Below are positions 1 through 7,171 of a stretch of 14,192 nt of DNA, piece by piece. The DNA is taken from assembly GCA_964587755.1 (NCBI GenBank), contig CAZPMC010000050.1, positions 1-14,192 of the forward strand. Reading direction: 5' to 3'. Each line of letters starts with the position of its first letter. Within the stretch, counting starts at the first letter, position 1. The stretch is from CAZPMC01 sp964587755. GTDB taxonomy: Bacteria > Bacillota > Clostridia > Acetivibrionales > DTU013. The position numbers and the translations under genes are program-made. The notes beneath the pieces were generated by a model. That model was not told the origin of the DNA. It searched no databases and saw nothing but the letters and a program-made list of their open reading frames with translations.

Positions 1-816
1 ATCGTCAGGTATTACATAATCACGGTCATTTAGGATTGCGTTTGCCTGGGCAGCCTTCATTAAGGCTATACTTCCTCTGGGGCTCACCCCCAGGGATATT
101 CTCTCGGTGGTTCTGGTTGCCTCAACTAAGTTGATAATATATGTCAGGACAGCATCCGATACCCTTACCTCGGAAAAGGTTCTCTGTATATCTGTTATAT
201 CCCTGGCGGAAGCTATAGTTTCCAATGACTTGACAGGGTCGGAGCTCATAAACCGTTGAAGTATCTCTAACCCCTCCTGCTGTGACGGATAGCCCATTTT
301 AACCCTCATGAAAAACCTATCCAACTGGGCTTCGGGAAGTGGAAATGTGCCTCTTGTTTCCACAGGATTTTGTGTTGCAATAACAAAAAAAGGACTTTTA
401 AGCTTTCTTGTTTCACCATCCACCGTTACCTGACCTTCCTCCATGCACTCAAGAAGGCTTGACTGGGTTCTGGGAGTGGCTCTGTTAATCTCATCGGCTA
501 AAAGAATATTTGAAAATACAGGTCCGGGTCTGAAAACAAACTCCCCCTGCTTTTGATTAAAGTAATTTATGCCTGTAATATCTGACGGAAGCAAATCCGG
601 TGTAAACTGAATCCTTTTAAAATCACAGTCCAAAGACCTGGCAAGGCATTTTGCAAGCATGGTCTTTCCCACACCGGGAACATCCTCAACCAGAACATGA
701 CCTGCACAAAATAGAGATATAATTACTAAATCCACTACATCGTCCTTACCGACAAGAACAGTTGAGATATTGGCTTTAATTCCTTCAGCCACCTTTTTGA
801 TTTTTTCAAGCTCCAT
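1..816 (-). CDS. MoxR-family AAA+ ATPase, C-terminus cut by window edge
   Basis: The reading frame starts at an ATG (816-814) and stays open to base 1, giving 272 residues. A purine-rich ribosome binding site (GGGGAAGG) lies a few bases upstream. Visible motifs are a Walker A in the MoxR form DVPGVGKT (residues 45-52), a Walker B LLADEINR (105-112, acidic pair D108/E109), a sensor-1 segment ATQNP (147-151, N150), and LPEAQLDRF (160-168) containing a conserved arginine. MoxR proteins are hexameric AAA+ ATPases thought to act as chaperones that insert cofactors or remodel partner proteins, often beside DUF58/von Willebrand and transglutaminase-like genes. Any such neighbours would lie beyond base 1 and cannot be seen. 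Family members are usually about 310-320 residues, so roughly 45 are missing. The substrate is unknown. A TATACT sequence at 839-844 could be a -10 box, but no good -35 accompanies it. The family call is firm; the cellular role is not. Confidence 0.93.
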   Translation of the reverse strand, partial: MELEKIKKVAEGIKANISTVLVGKDDVVDLVIISLFCAGHVLVEDVPGVGKTMLAKCLARSLDCDFKRIQFTPDLLPSDITGINYFNQKQGEFVFRPGPVFSNILLADEINRATPRTQSSLLECMEEGQVTVDGETRKLKSPFFVIATQNPVETRGTFPLPEAQLDRFFMRVKMGYPSQQEGLEILQRFMSSDPVKSLETIASARDITDIQRTFSEVRVSDAVLTYIINLVEATRTTERISLGVSPRGSIALMKAAQANAILNDRDYVIPDD

Positions 817-864
817 TCTACCTTCCCCTATCCGGCACAGTATAAATACTACTGCCCAAAATGA

Positions 865-898
865 ATAATAACCTCATTAATATTAATGAGGTTATTAT
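865..898 (-). terminator. Perfect 34-base palindrome, probable terminator of fprA
   Basis: Bases 865-898 form an uninterrupted inverted repeat centred between 881 and 882, so the RNA can fold into a long AT-rich hairpin (about 15 pairs with a 4-base loop) with a short GC core (CCTC/GAGG). It begins 16 bases past the fprA stop codon on the minus strand. The tail after it (TCATTTTGGG) is only weakly T-rich, although the 3' arm itself ends in a T/A-rich run. The position argues for a rho-independent terminator. An operator for the downstream moxR gene is the alternative, because the dyad also lies about 50 bases upstream of that start. Confidence 0.6.
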
Positions 899-914
899 AT
901 CACAGTAATTGTAT

Positions 915-2111
915 CTAATCTTCAATTATCACTTTAGCTAGTTTTTTCCCATACTCTTTGCATTGCTCTATTTCATTGTCTGAAGGTGTGTATTTAAAAC
1001 TTAGATGCTCAAAGGGTGTTTTTATCCCTGCGCCTTGTAATGCCGCATTGATTAGCTTCGGTGCCTCACCGCTCCAGCCGTAGCTTCCAAAGCCTGCCCC
1101 TATCTTGCCCTTCAGCTTATGTCCCTTTATCTCATCAAGAAGCCCTGCTGTATCTCTCAGTAAGGAATTATTAACGGTACAACTGCCAGCTATTATAGCC
1201 TTGGCCTTGAAAATCTCTGTCATCAGATCACTTTGATCTGTTTTAGCCACATTGAATATCTTATATTTCACACCGCCTGCCTGAAGACCCTCAGCTATTC
1301 CATGAGCCATTGTCTTTGTGGCATCATACATGGTATCGTAAATTATTACTGCATATCCTTCATTGTAGTCCTGGGACCACTCATAATATTTGTCTATTAT
1401 CTGCGTCGGATTTGTACGCCAAATTACTCCGTGACTTGGGGCTATCATCTCTATAGGAAGGTTTAAATCCCTTATTTGCTCAATTTTCTTTTTAATCAGG
1501 GGGCTAAAAGGTGTTAATATGTTTGCGTAATATTTTATTGCCTCTTCAAACAGCTCACAGCTATCTACTTCATCATTAAACAGGGACATTCCTGCATAAT
1601 GCTGACCGAAAGCATCATTTGAGAACACCGTAGCTGCGCCCTTAACATATGTGAGCATACTGTCCGGCCAATGTAACATTTGCATTTCAACAAAAACTAA
1701 ATCATACTCACCAATATTAACAGTATCACCTGTCTTTACTATTTGGAAATTAAAATCATCCCTGTTAAAATACTTCTTAATTATTTCCGCACCGTTTTTT
1801 GTACAATAAATCGGTATGTTCCTTGACGGCATGCGTTCCAGTAAATACTCCAGAGTTCCGCCATGGTCAGGCTCTGAATGGTTTATAACAATCATGTCGA
1901 TTTTATCAAGCCCTACTTCCCTTTCAAGCTTGTCCACAAATTCTTCTTTAAATGGGTCCCATACAGTATCCACAAGTACCGTCTTCTCGTCCTTTACCAA
2001 ATATGAATTGTAGCTTGAACCCCTGTGGGTGGAAAGCTCCTGCCCATGAAAATGTCTAAGACTCCAATCCGTTATTCCTACAGAATATATTTTTCTTTTT
2101 ATCTCTATCAT
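915..2111 (-). CDS. fprA: Flavodiiron protein (FprA type, O2/NO reductase)
   Basis: This encodes 398 residues, the usual length of clostridial FprA. I chose the ATG at 2111-2109 because AAAGGAGA sits about 8 bases upstream. A TTG at 2186 would add 25 residues unlike the family and has no ribosome binding site. The N-terminal metallo-beta-lactamase-like domain (about 1-250) carries the full diiron ligand set: H78, E80, D82, H83 (HSEPDH), H147, D166 and H227. The C-terminal flavodoxin domain (about 252-398) shows the FMN phosphate loop YDTMYDATK (258-266), GSCTVNN (309-315) and GSYGWSGEA (342-350). There is no added rubredoxin or flavin reductase domain, so electrons must come from a separate donor. 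Such soluble enzymes reduce O2 to water and/or NO to N2O and protect anaerobes from oxygen; sequence alone does not tell which substrate is preferred. The gene appears monocistronic, between the tuf terminator and the palindrome at 865-898. I see no convincing promoter. Confidence 0.95.
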   Translation of the reverse strand: MIEIKRKIYSVGITDWSLRHFHGQELSTHRGSSYNSYLVKDEKTVLVDTVWDPFKEEFVDKLEREVGLDKIDMIVINHSEPDHGGTLEYLLERMPSRNIPIYCTKNGAEIIKKYFNRDDFNFQIVKTGDTVNIGEYDLVFVEMQMLHWPDSMLTYVKGAATVFSNDAFGQHYAGMSLFNDEVDSCELFEEAIKYYANILTPFSPLIKKKIEQIRDLNLPIEMIAPSHGVIWRTNPTQIIDKYYEWSQDYNEGYAVIIYDTMYDATKTMAHGIAEGLQAGGVKYKIFNVAKTDQSDLMTEIFKAKAIIAGSCTVNNSLLRDTAGLLDEIKGHKLKGKIGAGFGSYGWSGEAPKLINAALQGAGIKTPFEHLSFKYTPSDNEIEQCKEYGKKLAKVIIED

Positions 2112-2209
2112 GCCCGCATCTCCTTTCCGTTTGCTCCTATTATTACCCAATCCCCCAACAGATAAAACATAATCTTTATAAAGCAATAGGGAAGGCTGAC
2201 ATCTGCGTA

Positions 2210-2227
2210 GTAATGGTTGCAGGCTGT
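2210..2227. repeat. Imperfect direct repeat, copy 1
   Basis: The copy reads GTAATGG followed directly by TTGCAGGCTGT. It matches the copy at 2293-2315 except for a five-base insertion there and one G/A difference. Both lie in the GC-rich intergenic stretch upstream of fprA. Two copies about 83 bases apart may be chance or a degraded element; function is unknown. Confidence 0.4.
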
Positions 2228-2292
2228 TTACCCTTGTGAAGCTCGATTGCGGCGGCTAGTGGCTGCAAAGAACGGACAGCTTCAACCACCGT

Positions 2293-2315
2293 GTAATGGA
2301 GCGATTACAGGCTGT
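2293..2315. repeat. Imperfect direct repeat, copy 2
   Basis: The copy reads GTAATGG, then five extra bases AGCGA, then TTACAGGCTGT, and is otherwise the same as the copy at 2210-2227. In this copy the extra bases create a local dyad (GTAAT with ATTAC), which the other copy lacks. Confidence 0.4.
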
Positions 2316-2406
2316 GAAATAATGTCAAAGCTGAAATGTGGCACCCGTCGTCATGGACGCCGACGGCGCAATGTGAATGCACGGACGCATTCTCAGCCGC
2401 GCCCGA

Positions 2407-2451
2407 ATAAACAAAATCCGGTGAACGACTTTTTCTTAGTCATCCACCGGA
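2407..2451 (-). terminator. Intrinsic terminator after tuf (end of str operon)
   Basis: The minus-strand transcript folds as a stem of 2438-2451 with 2417-2430: seven outer pairs (TCCGGTG with CACCGGA), a short interrupted segment with two mismatches, then four inner pairs around a seven-base loop. The stem is followed directly by TTTTGTTTATT (2416-2406). It starts 32 bases past the tuf stop codon. On the plus strand no T-run follows the hairpin, so it is directional. It should separate the str operon from fprA. Confidence 0.88.
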
Positions 2452-2483
2452 CAAATAAACCATCAATTAATGTAGAGCCTTTT

Positions 2484-3686
2484 TTACTCTATTATGCCAG
2501 TAACTGTACCTGAACCAACAGTTCTTCCGCCTTCACGGATAGCGAATCTCAAGCCTTCTTCCATAGCTATGGGAGTGATGAGCTTGATAGTCATTTCAAT
2601 GTGGTCACCAGGCATGCACATTTCAACGCCTTCAGGAAGCTGAGCAACACCTGTAACGTCAGTAGTTCTGAAGTAGAACTGAGGTCTGTAGCCGTTGAAG
2701 AAAGGAGTATGTCTTCCACCCTCATCCTTTGTCAGAACGTAAACCTGTCCCTTGAAATGAGTGTGAGGCTTTATTGAACCTGGCTTAGCAAGAACTTGTC
2801 CTCTCTCGATTTCAGTTCTTTGAACACCTCTGAGCAAGCAACCGATATTGTCACCAGCAACTGCCTGATCAAGGAGTTTTCTAAACATTTCAACACCTGT
2901 AACAACTGTCTTTCTTGATTCGTCTTGGAGCCCAACGATTTCAACTTCGTCGCCAACCTTAATTGTTCCTCTTTCAACTCTACCTGTAGCAACAGTACCA
3001 CGACCAGTGATTGAGAAAACGTCCTCAACAGGCATGATGAAAGGTTTGTCTGTAGCTCTTTCAGGATCAGGAATGTATTTGTCAACCTCTTCCATAAGCT
3101 TCACGATTGGAGCATATATAGGATCATTTATATCAGTTGCAGATGATTCCAGAACCTGGAGTGCAGAACCTCTAACGATTGGAATATTGTCACCATCAAA
3201 CTCATATGCACTCAGAAGCTCTCTGACTTCCATTTCAACGAGCTCAATAAGCTCCTCATCGTCTACCATGTCGCACTTGTTAAGGAATACAACGATGTAT
3301 GGAACACCAACCTGACGAGCAAGCAGTATGTGCTCTCTTGTCTGAGGCATTGGACCGTCAGCAGCGGAAACAACCAGAATAGCACCGTCCATTTGAGCAG
3401 CACCTGTGATCATGTTCTTAACATAGTCAGCATGGCCTGGGCAGTCAACGTGTGCATAGTGTCTGTTTTCTGTTTCATACTCAACGTGTGATGTTGAAAT
3501 AGTGATTCCTCTTGCTTTTTCCTCAGGAGCCTTGTCAATCTGATCATAAGCTGTAAAATTAGCTTTTCCCTGGAAACCCAATACTTTTGTTATAGCAGCA
3601 GTCAAAGTAGTCTTGCCGTGGTCAACGTGACCAATTGTTCCAATGTTCACGTGGGGTTTGTTTCTTTCAAATTTTGCCTTACCCAT
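2484..3686 (-). CDS. tuf: Translation elongation factor Tu
   Basis: EF-Tu is the GTPase that delivers aminoacyl-tRNA to the ribosomal A site. The 400 residues match the usual bacterial length (about 394-400). GTP-binding motifs are intact: GHVDHGKT (19-26), the switch I segment RGITI (59-63), DCPGH (81-85, with H85 as the catalytic histidine) and NKCD (136-139). Domains II and III follow, and the C-terminus has the conserved EGLRFAIREGGRTVGSG stretch. The ATG at 3686 has a strong AGGGAGGAG site upstream. The gene lies 63 bases after fusA and is the last gene of the operon, followed by the terminator at 2407-2451. The fusA-tuf gap holds a 16-base palindrome, described separately. I saw no change suggestive of elfamycin resistance, but this was not checked residue by residue. 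Whether a second tuf copy exists elsewhere cannot be known from here. Confidence 0.99.
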   Translation of the reverse strand: MGKAKFERNKPHVNIGTIGHVDHGKTTLTAAITKVLGFQGKANFTAYDQIDKAPEEKARGITISTSHVEYETENRHYAHVDCPGHADYVKNMITGAAQMDGAILVVSAADGPMPQTREHILLARQVGVPYIVVFLNKCDMVDDEELIELVEMEVRELLSAYEFDGDNIPIVRGSALQVLESSATDINDPIYAPIVKLMEEVDKYIPDPERATDKPFIMPVEDVFSITGRGTVATGRVERGTIKVGDEVEIVGLQDESRKTVVTGVEMFRKLLDQAVAGDNIGCLLRGVQRTEIERGQVLAKPGSIKPHTHFKGQVYVLTKDEGGRHTPFFNGYRPQFYFRTTDVTGVAQLPEGVEMCMPGDHIEMTIKLITPIAMEEGLRFAIREGGRTVGSGTVTGIIE

Positions 3687-3707
3687 GGTTAAAATCTCCT
3701 CCCTTTG

Positions 3708-3723
3708 TTCAGTTATAACTGAA
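3708..3723. repeat. 16-base perfect palindrome in the fusA-tuf gap
   Basis: TTCAGTTATAACTGAA is perfectly self-complementary and ends a few bases upstream of the tuf ribosome binding site (AGGGAGGAG). The RNA could form a 6-pair stem with a 4-base loop, which is weak. It may be a processing site, a protein-binding site or chance. The surrounding gap is very AT-rich but shows no -35 box at proper distance from the TATATT sequence. Confidence 0.4.
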
Positions 3724-3749
3724 TATAATATTTAATGTTTTTTATAAGC

Positions 3750-5813
3750 TCACTTAAGAATTGATTCCTGAATATTCTTTGGAACCTCTTCATAGTGGCT
3801 GAATTGCATTGTAAATATTCCTCTGCCCTGAGTTCTTGAACGAAGCTCAGTTGCATATCCGAACATACTTGCCAGTGGTACGTTGGCAGTTATTACCTGT
3901 GCACCTGCTCTGGTCTCCATGCCTTCAATTTTTCCTCTGCGGGAATTAAGGTCGCCCATTACATCACCCATGTAAACCTCTGGTACAACTATATCTACCT
4001 TCATAATAGGCTCCAGTAGTGCAGGATCTGCTTTTCTTAAACCTTCCTTAAATCCCATGGAGCCAGCAATTCTAAATGCCATCTCCGACGAGTCAACTTC
4101 ATGGTAAGAACCGTCTACCAGCGTTACCTTTACATCCAGTACCTGATATCCACCAAGTACACCATTTTGCATAGCATCCTGAACACCTGCGTCAACCGCT
4201 CCGATATACTCCTTGGGTATAACTCCTCCAACAATTTTGTTGACAAAAGTATATCCGCTTCCAGGCTCCTGAGGTTCAATTTCAAGCACACAATGACCAT
4301 ACTGGCCTCTGCCGCCTGACTGTCTAATGAATTTGCCCTCAGCCTTAGCTGGTTTCCGGATAGTCTCCTTGTAAGCAACCTGCGGTTGTCCGACATTTGC
4401 CTCCACTTTAAACTCTCTGAGCATCCTGTCAACAATAATTTCTAGGTGCAGCTCACCCATTCCCGATATAATAGTTTGACCTGTTTCAGGGTCTGTGTGG
4501 GCTTTAAATGTGGGATCCTCCTCCGAAAGTTTCATCAAAGCCATCGTCATCTTGTCTTGTCCGGCCTTAGTTTTTGGCTCTACAGCTACATGTATAACAG
4601 GTTCCGGGAACTCCATTGACTCCAGTATAACAGGTTCATTTTCACTGCAAAGAGTGTCACCAGTAGCAGTTTCTTTAAGACCTACTGCAGCTGCAATATC
4701 ACCTGAGTAAGCTGTGCTTACATCCTCCCGGTGGTTTGAGTGCATCAGGAGAATTCGTCCTATACGTTCCCTTTTATTTTTTGTAGAGTTCAATACATAT
4801 GACCCTGCAGTTAACTTTCCTGAATAAACCCTGAAAAAACATAACTTCCCGACAAAGGGATCTGCCATAATCTTGAAAGCAAGAGCAGAAAATGGTCCAT
4901 CATCGTCCGCCGGTCTTTCCAGAACAGTTTCACCGTCTGTTGAGACTCCGCTAATAGGCGGGATGTCAAGCGGTGAAGGCAAATAGTTTACAATAGCATC
5001 TAAAAGCTGCTGTACACCTTTGTTTCTATAAGATGAACCACATGTTACAGGAACCATTTTAACGGCGATAGTAGCCTTCCTGATTCCCGCATGCATCTCA
5101 TCCTCGGTTAGTTCTATTCCTTCAAGATATTTATTAGTTAAGTCCTCGTCTTGCTCAGCAACAGCTTCGATTAAAATGTTTCGATATTCATCAACAACAT
5201 CAACCATATCTTCTGGTATAGGCCCTTCTTCAACTTCAGTTCCCAATTGGTCCTTGTAAATATAAGCCTTCATTTCTACCAGATCGATTATTCCTTTGAA
5301 ATTGTCTTCCTTGCCAATAGGCAATTGAATCGGAACAGCATTAGCTTTAAGTCTGTCCTTCATCATCTTAATGCAATTAAAAAAGTCTGCACCCATAATA
5401 TCCATTTTATTGATATGTGCAATACGGGGAACATGGTATTTGTCAGCCTGTCTCCATACGGTTTCGGACTGAGGCTCTACCCCTCCCTTTGCACAGAAAA
5501 GTGTTACCGAACCATCGAGAACTCTTAGAGATCTTTCGACCTCAACAGTAAAGTCAACGTGCCCGGGCGTATCAATAATATTGATTCTTTTTCCCTTCCA
5601 CTGGGCAGTAGTCGCAGCAGAGGTAATGGTGATACCTCTTTCTTGCTCCTGCTCCATCCAGTCCATCGTTGCAGAACCTTCATGGGTTTCCCCCATCTTA
5701 TGCAACAGTCCTGTATAATACAGGATTCTTTCAGTGGTAGTGGTTTTCCCGGCGTCAATATGCGCCATAATCCCAATATTTCTTGTGTCTGCCAAACTGA
5801 ATTGCCTGGGCAT
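3750..5813 (-). CDS. fusA: Translation elongation factor G
   Basis: EF-G is the GTPase that drives translocation of tRNA and mRNA and, with RRF, ribosome recycling. The 687 residues are within the normal range. The GTPase motifs are AHIDAGKTT (17-25), switch I RGITI (59-63), DTPGH (81-85) and NKMD (135-138). Domains II-V follow, including the domain IV region with GGRGQYGHC and the C-terminal segment VMGDLNSRRGKIEGM. The start ATG has an excellent site (GAAAGGAGG, 5 bases spacing). The gene lies 36 bases after rpsG and 63 before tuf, the classical str operon order. The G domain reads DGSVTLFCAKGGVEPQSE and NKMDIMGADF where many bacteria have an alanine-rich strand and NKMDR. From memory this is a common clostridial form, and all functional motifs are kept. 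No truncation or frameshift is seen, so I take it as the housekeeping EF-G and not a TetM-like protection protein. Confidence 0.98.
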   Translation of the reverse strand: MPRQFSLADTRNIGIMAHIDAGKTTTTERILYYTGLLHKMGETHEGSATMDWMEQEQERGITITSAATTAQWKGKRINIIDTPGHVDFTVEVERSLRVLDGSVTLFCAKGGVEPQSETVWRQADKYHVPRIAHINKMDIMGADFFNCIKMMKDRLKANAVPIQLPIGKEDNFKGIIDLVEMKAYIYKDQLGTEVEEGPIPEDMVDVVDEYRNILIEAVAEQDEDLTNKYLEGIELTEDEMHAGIRKATIAVKMVPVTCGSSYRNKGVQQLLDAIVNYLPSPLDIPPISGVSTDGETVLERPADDDGPFSALAFKIMADPFVGKLCFFRVYSGKLTAGSYVLNSTKNKRERIGRILLMHSNHREDVSTAYSGDIAAAVGLKETATGDTLCSENEPVILESMEFPEPVIHVAVEPKTKAGQDKMTMALMKLSEEDPTFKAHTDPETGQTIISGMGELHLEIIVDRMLREFKVEANVGQPQVAYKETIRKPAKAEGKFIRQSGGRGQYGHCVLEIEPQEPGSGYTFVNKIVGGVIPKEYIGAVDAGVQDAMQNGVLGGYQVLDVKVTLVDGSYHEVDSSEMAFRIAGSMGFKEGLRKADPALLEPIMKVDIVVPEVYMGDVMGDLNSRRGKIEGMETRAGAQVITANVPLASMFGYATELRSRTQGRGIFTMQFSHYEEVPKNIQESILK

Positions 5814-5849
5814 AATTGCCTCCTTTCTTCCTCGATAAGTTCAATCAGA

Positions 5850-6320
5850 CTACCAACGATAGTGGGCGAAAGCTTTGTTTGCTTCTGCCATTTTGTGGGT
5901 GTCTTCCTTCTTCTTGAAGGCTCCTCCCATACCGTTGACAGCGTCCATTATCTCGCCCGCAAGTCTTTCCTTCATTGTCTTTTCGCCTCTTAAGCGGGCA
6001 TAGTTGGTCAACCATCTAAGTCCTAAAGCCTGCCTTCTTTCAGGTCTGACTTCCATAGGAACCTGATATGTTGCACCGCCGACCCTTCTTGCTTTTACTT
6101 CCAGTACAGGCATAATATTGTTCAACGCCTGTTGGAATACTTCAAGAGGATCCTTGCCTGTCTTCTCCTTTATAATGTCAAATGCATCGTAGACAATTCT
6201 TTGAGCTACGCCTCTTTTGCCATCAAGCATAATATTGTTGATAAGCTTTGTCAGCACTTTGTCATTATAAACAGGATCCGGCAAAACATCTCTTTTTGGA
6301 ACATGTCCTTTTCTCGGCAC
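5850..6320 (-). CDS. rpsG: Small-subunit ribosomal protein S7 (uS7), GTG start
   Basis: S7 binds the 3' major domain of 16S rRNA, nucleates head assembly of the 30S subunit and contacts the E-site tRNA. The 156 residues are the standard length, from MPRKGHVPKRDVLPDP to the conserved C-terminus ANKAFAHYRW. The RNA-binding segment ARRVGGATYQVPMEVRPER is present. The start codon is GTG (6320-6318), supported by AAAGGAGG about 8 bases upstream and by the exact match of the first residues to the family; no in-frame ATG fits. It lies 165 bases after rpsL, an unusually wide gap for this operon, and 36 bases before fusA. In E. coli S7 represses its operon by binding the rpsL-rpsG spacer; a similar control here is possible but not shown. 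A candidate internal promoter is listed separately. Confidence 0.98.
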   Translation of the reverse strand: MPRKGHVPKRDVLPDPVYNDKVLTKLINNIMLDGKRGVAQRIVYDAFDIIKEKTGKDPLEVFQQALNNIMPVLEVKARRVGGATYQVPMEVRPERRQALGLRWLTNYARLRGEKTMKERLAGEIMDAVNGMGGAFKKKEDTHKMAEANKAFAHYRW

Positions 6321-6387
6321 TTTACTTCCCTCCTTTTATTGTAGGTACTCGGGATTTCTCAATCCTCGTCAGTGCATCCGTACATGT

Positions 6388-6416
6388 AATATATAAATCA
6401 ACAGCAGCAATGATAA
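6388..6416 (-). promoter_or_regulatory. Candidate internal promoter in rpsL-rpsG spacer
   Basis: On the minus strand TTATCA (6416-6411) and TATATT (6393-6388) are 17 bases apart, matching 4/6 and 5/6 of the sigma-A consensus. This would start transcription near 6381, about 60 bases before the rpsG start. The spacer is AT-rich, so a match of this quality can arise by chance. The rest of the 165-base spacer holds a small TATCTT/AAGATA hairpin (6436-6450) with no T-run and nothing else I recognise. Confidence 0.3.
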
Positions 6417-6485
6417 ACATTGTCGCTAATTTTTATCTTTACAAGATACTTAGCACTATTGCATTTTTTGACCGCTATGAGCTTC

Positions 6486-6911
6486 TTATCCCTTTGCAGC
6501 TCCTTTCGGCCTTTTCGCTCCGTATTTGGAACGTCCCTGCATCCTCTGTGCAACACCTGCTGTATCTAAAGTACCCCTTACTATGTGGTACCTAACGCCG
6601 GGTAGGTCTTTTACCCTGCCGCCTCTAATTAATACAACACTGTGCTCCTGTAGATTGTGGCCTATTCCGGGAATATAAGCAGAAACTTCGATTCCGTTTG
6701 TCAAACGCACTCTCGCAACCTTTCTCAAAGCTGAGTTAGGCTTTTTGGGAGTACTTGTTCTGACAACAGTGCAAACACCTCTTTTTTGCGGAGAGTTAGT
6801 CTCAATAGGCTTGTTTTTAAGCGAGTTAAATCCTCTCTGCAAAGCAGGTGAAGCTGATTTATACTCAACTTTCTTTCTTCCCTTCCTGACCATCTGGTTA
6901 AATGTAGGCAT
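6486..6911 (-). CDS. rpsL: Small-subunit ribosomal protein S12 (uS12)
   Basis: S12 sits at the decoding centre of the 30S subunit and controls accuracy of tRNA selection. The 141 residues include the insertion between about residues 26 and 40 (RGFNSLKNKPIETNS) typical of Gram-positive S12 and absent from the 124-residue E. coli protein. The two streptomycin-determining segments are wild type: TPKKPNS (K56, equivalent to E. coli K43) and GGRVKDLPGV (K101, equivalent to K88), so the allele predicts sensitivity at these sites. D102 is the residue methylthiolated by RimO in some bacteria. The ATG at 6911 has GGGAGG about 7 bases upstream. It lies 29 bases after the L7Ae-like gene. A lysine- and glycine-rich C-terminal tail (KYGAKRPKGAAKG) ends the protein. 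Confidence 0.99.
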   Translation of the reverse strand: MPTFNQMVRKGRKKVEYKSASPALQRGFNSLKNKPIETNSPQKRGVCTVVRTSTPKKPNSALRKVARVRLTNGIEVSAYIPGIGHNLQEHSVVLIRGGRVKDLPGVRYHIVRGTLDTAGVAQRMQGRSKYGAKRPKGAAKG

Positions 6912-6940
6912 TCATACACCTCCCTTCACTTAATAAGCAT

Positions 6941-7171
6941 TTATTTGAGCAGGCAAACGGCAGACGCTCCAACGTCAATACCGCATGCCTTTCCAAGCTG
7001 CTTCATTGATTCAACATATTTAATTTCAATTGAATTAGACAAACAAAGCTCTTTAAGCGGTCCAACAATTTTTTCATCAGCATCCGTCGCAATAAACACC
7101 TTTTCGGCTGTATTGCTTTCAACTGCTTTTATTGTCTGCTTAATACCAATTGCTTTCCTGCCGTTTTTCAA
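6941..7171 (-). CDS. L7Ae-like ribosomal protein (YbxF/RplGB type), uncertain start
   Basis: The protein matches the small L7Ae/L30e/S12e-Gadd45 family members encoded between rpoC and rpsL in Firmicutes (YbxF of Bacillus, about 82 residues). Landmarks are GIKQTIKAVE near the N-terminus, VFIATDADEKIVGPL in the middle, and VESMKQLGKACGIDVGASA at the end, the last being the RNA-contacting loop region. YbxF binds kink-turn RNA and associates with ribosomes; its role in translation is not essential. The start is unclear. A TTG at 7171 gives 76 residues, but GGAGG lies only 2 bases before it, too close for normal use. The frame opens at a TGA (7189-7187) and the residues LEEL before the TTG look like family sequence. 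A CTG at 7180 with AGAAGGG about 12 bases upstream is the alternative; there is no in-frame ATG or GTG. It is the first gene after the promoter at 7258-7287 and lies 29 bases before rpsL. Confidence 0.88.
   Translation of the reverse strand: MKNGRKAIGIKQTIKAVESNTAEKVFIATDADEKIVGPLKELCLSNSIEIKYVESMKQLGKACGIDVGASAVCLLK

Larger units (their letters stand above)
2112..2406. other. Intergenic stretch with a GC-rich middle, function unknown
   Basis: This is the space between fprA and the tuf terminator. Bases 2201-2400 are about 53% GC by hand count, and 2341-2400 about 65%, clearly richer than the flanking DNA. Dyads are visible: CGTCG (2346-2350) with CGACG (2361-2365), and GAATGC (2375-2380) with GCATTC (2387-2392). 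A direct repeat is listed separately. On the minus strand one frame is free of stops for 44 codons (2439-2308), but it has no plausible start with a ribosome binding site and overlaps the terminator. I see no tRNA, no recognisable riboswitch and no clear fprA promoter. It could be a 5' leader, a small RNA, or the remnant of a gene or repeat element. Confidence 0.4.

Noticed and set aside
839..860. TATACT as a promoter -10 for moxR
   Set aside because: No acceptable -35 box lies 16-18 bases upstream; the best candidate matches only 3 of 6 positions.
2112..2186. Longer fprA starting at the TTG at 2186
   Set aside because: The added 25 residues do not resemble flavodiiron N-termini, and the ATG at 2111 has an excellent ribosome binding site.
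2217..2513. Plus-strand 98-codon arginine-rich frame across the GC-rich intergenic stretch
   Set aside because: It begins at a TTG without a ribosome binding site, runs antisense through the tuf terminator into the end of tuf and resembles no family I know. GC-rich DNA has few stop codons by chance.
2771..3085. Minus-strand 104-codon frame inside tuf
   Set aside because: It overlaps tuf in another frame on the same strand, and tuf codes here without interruption.
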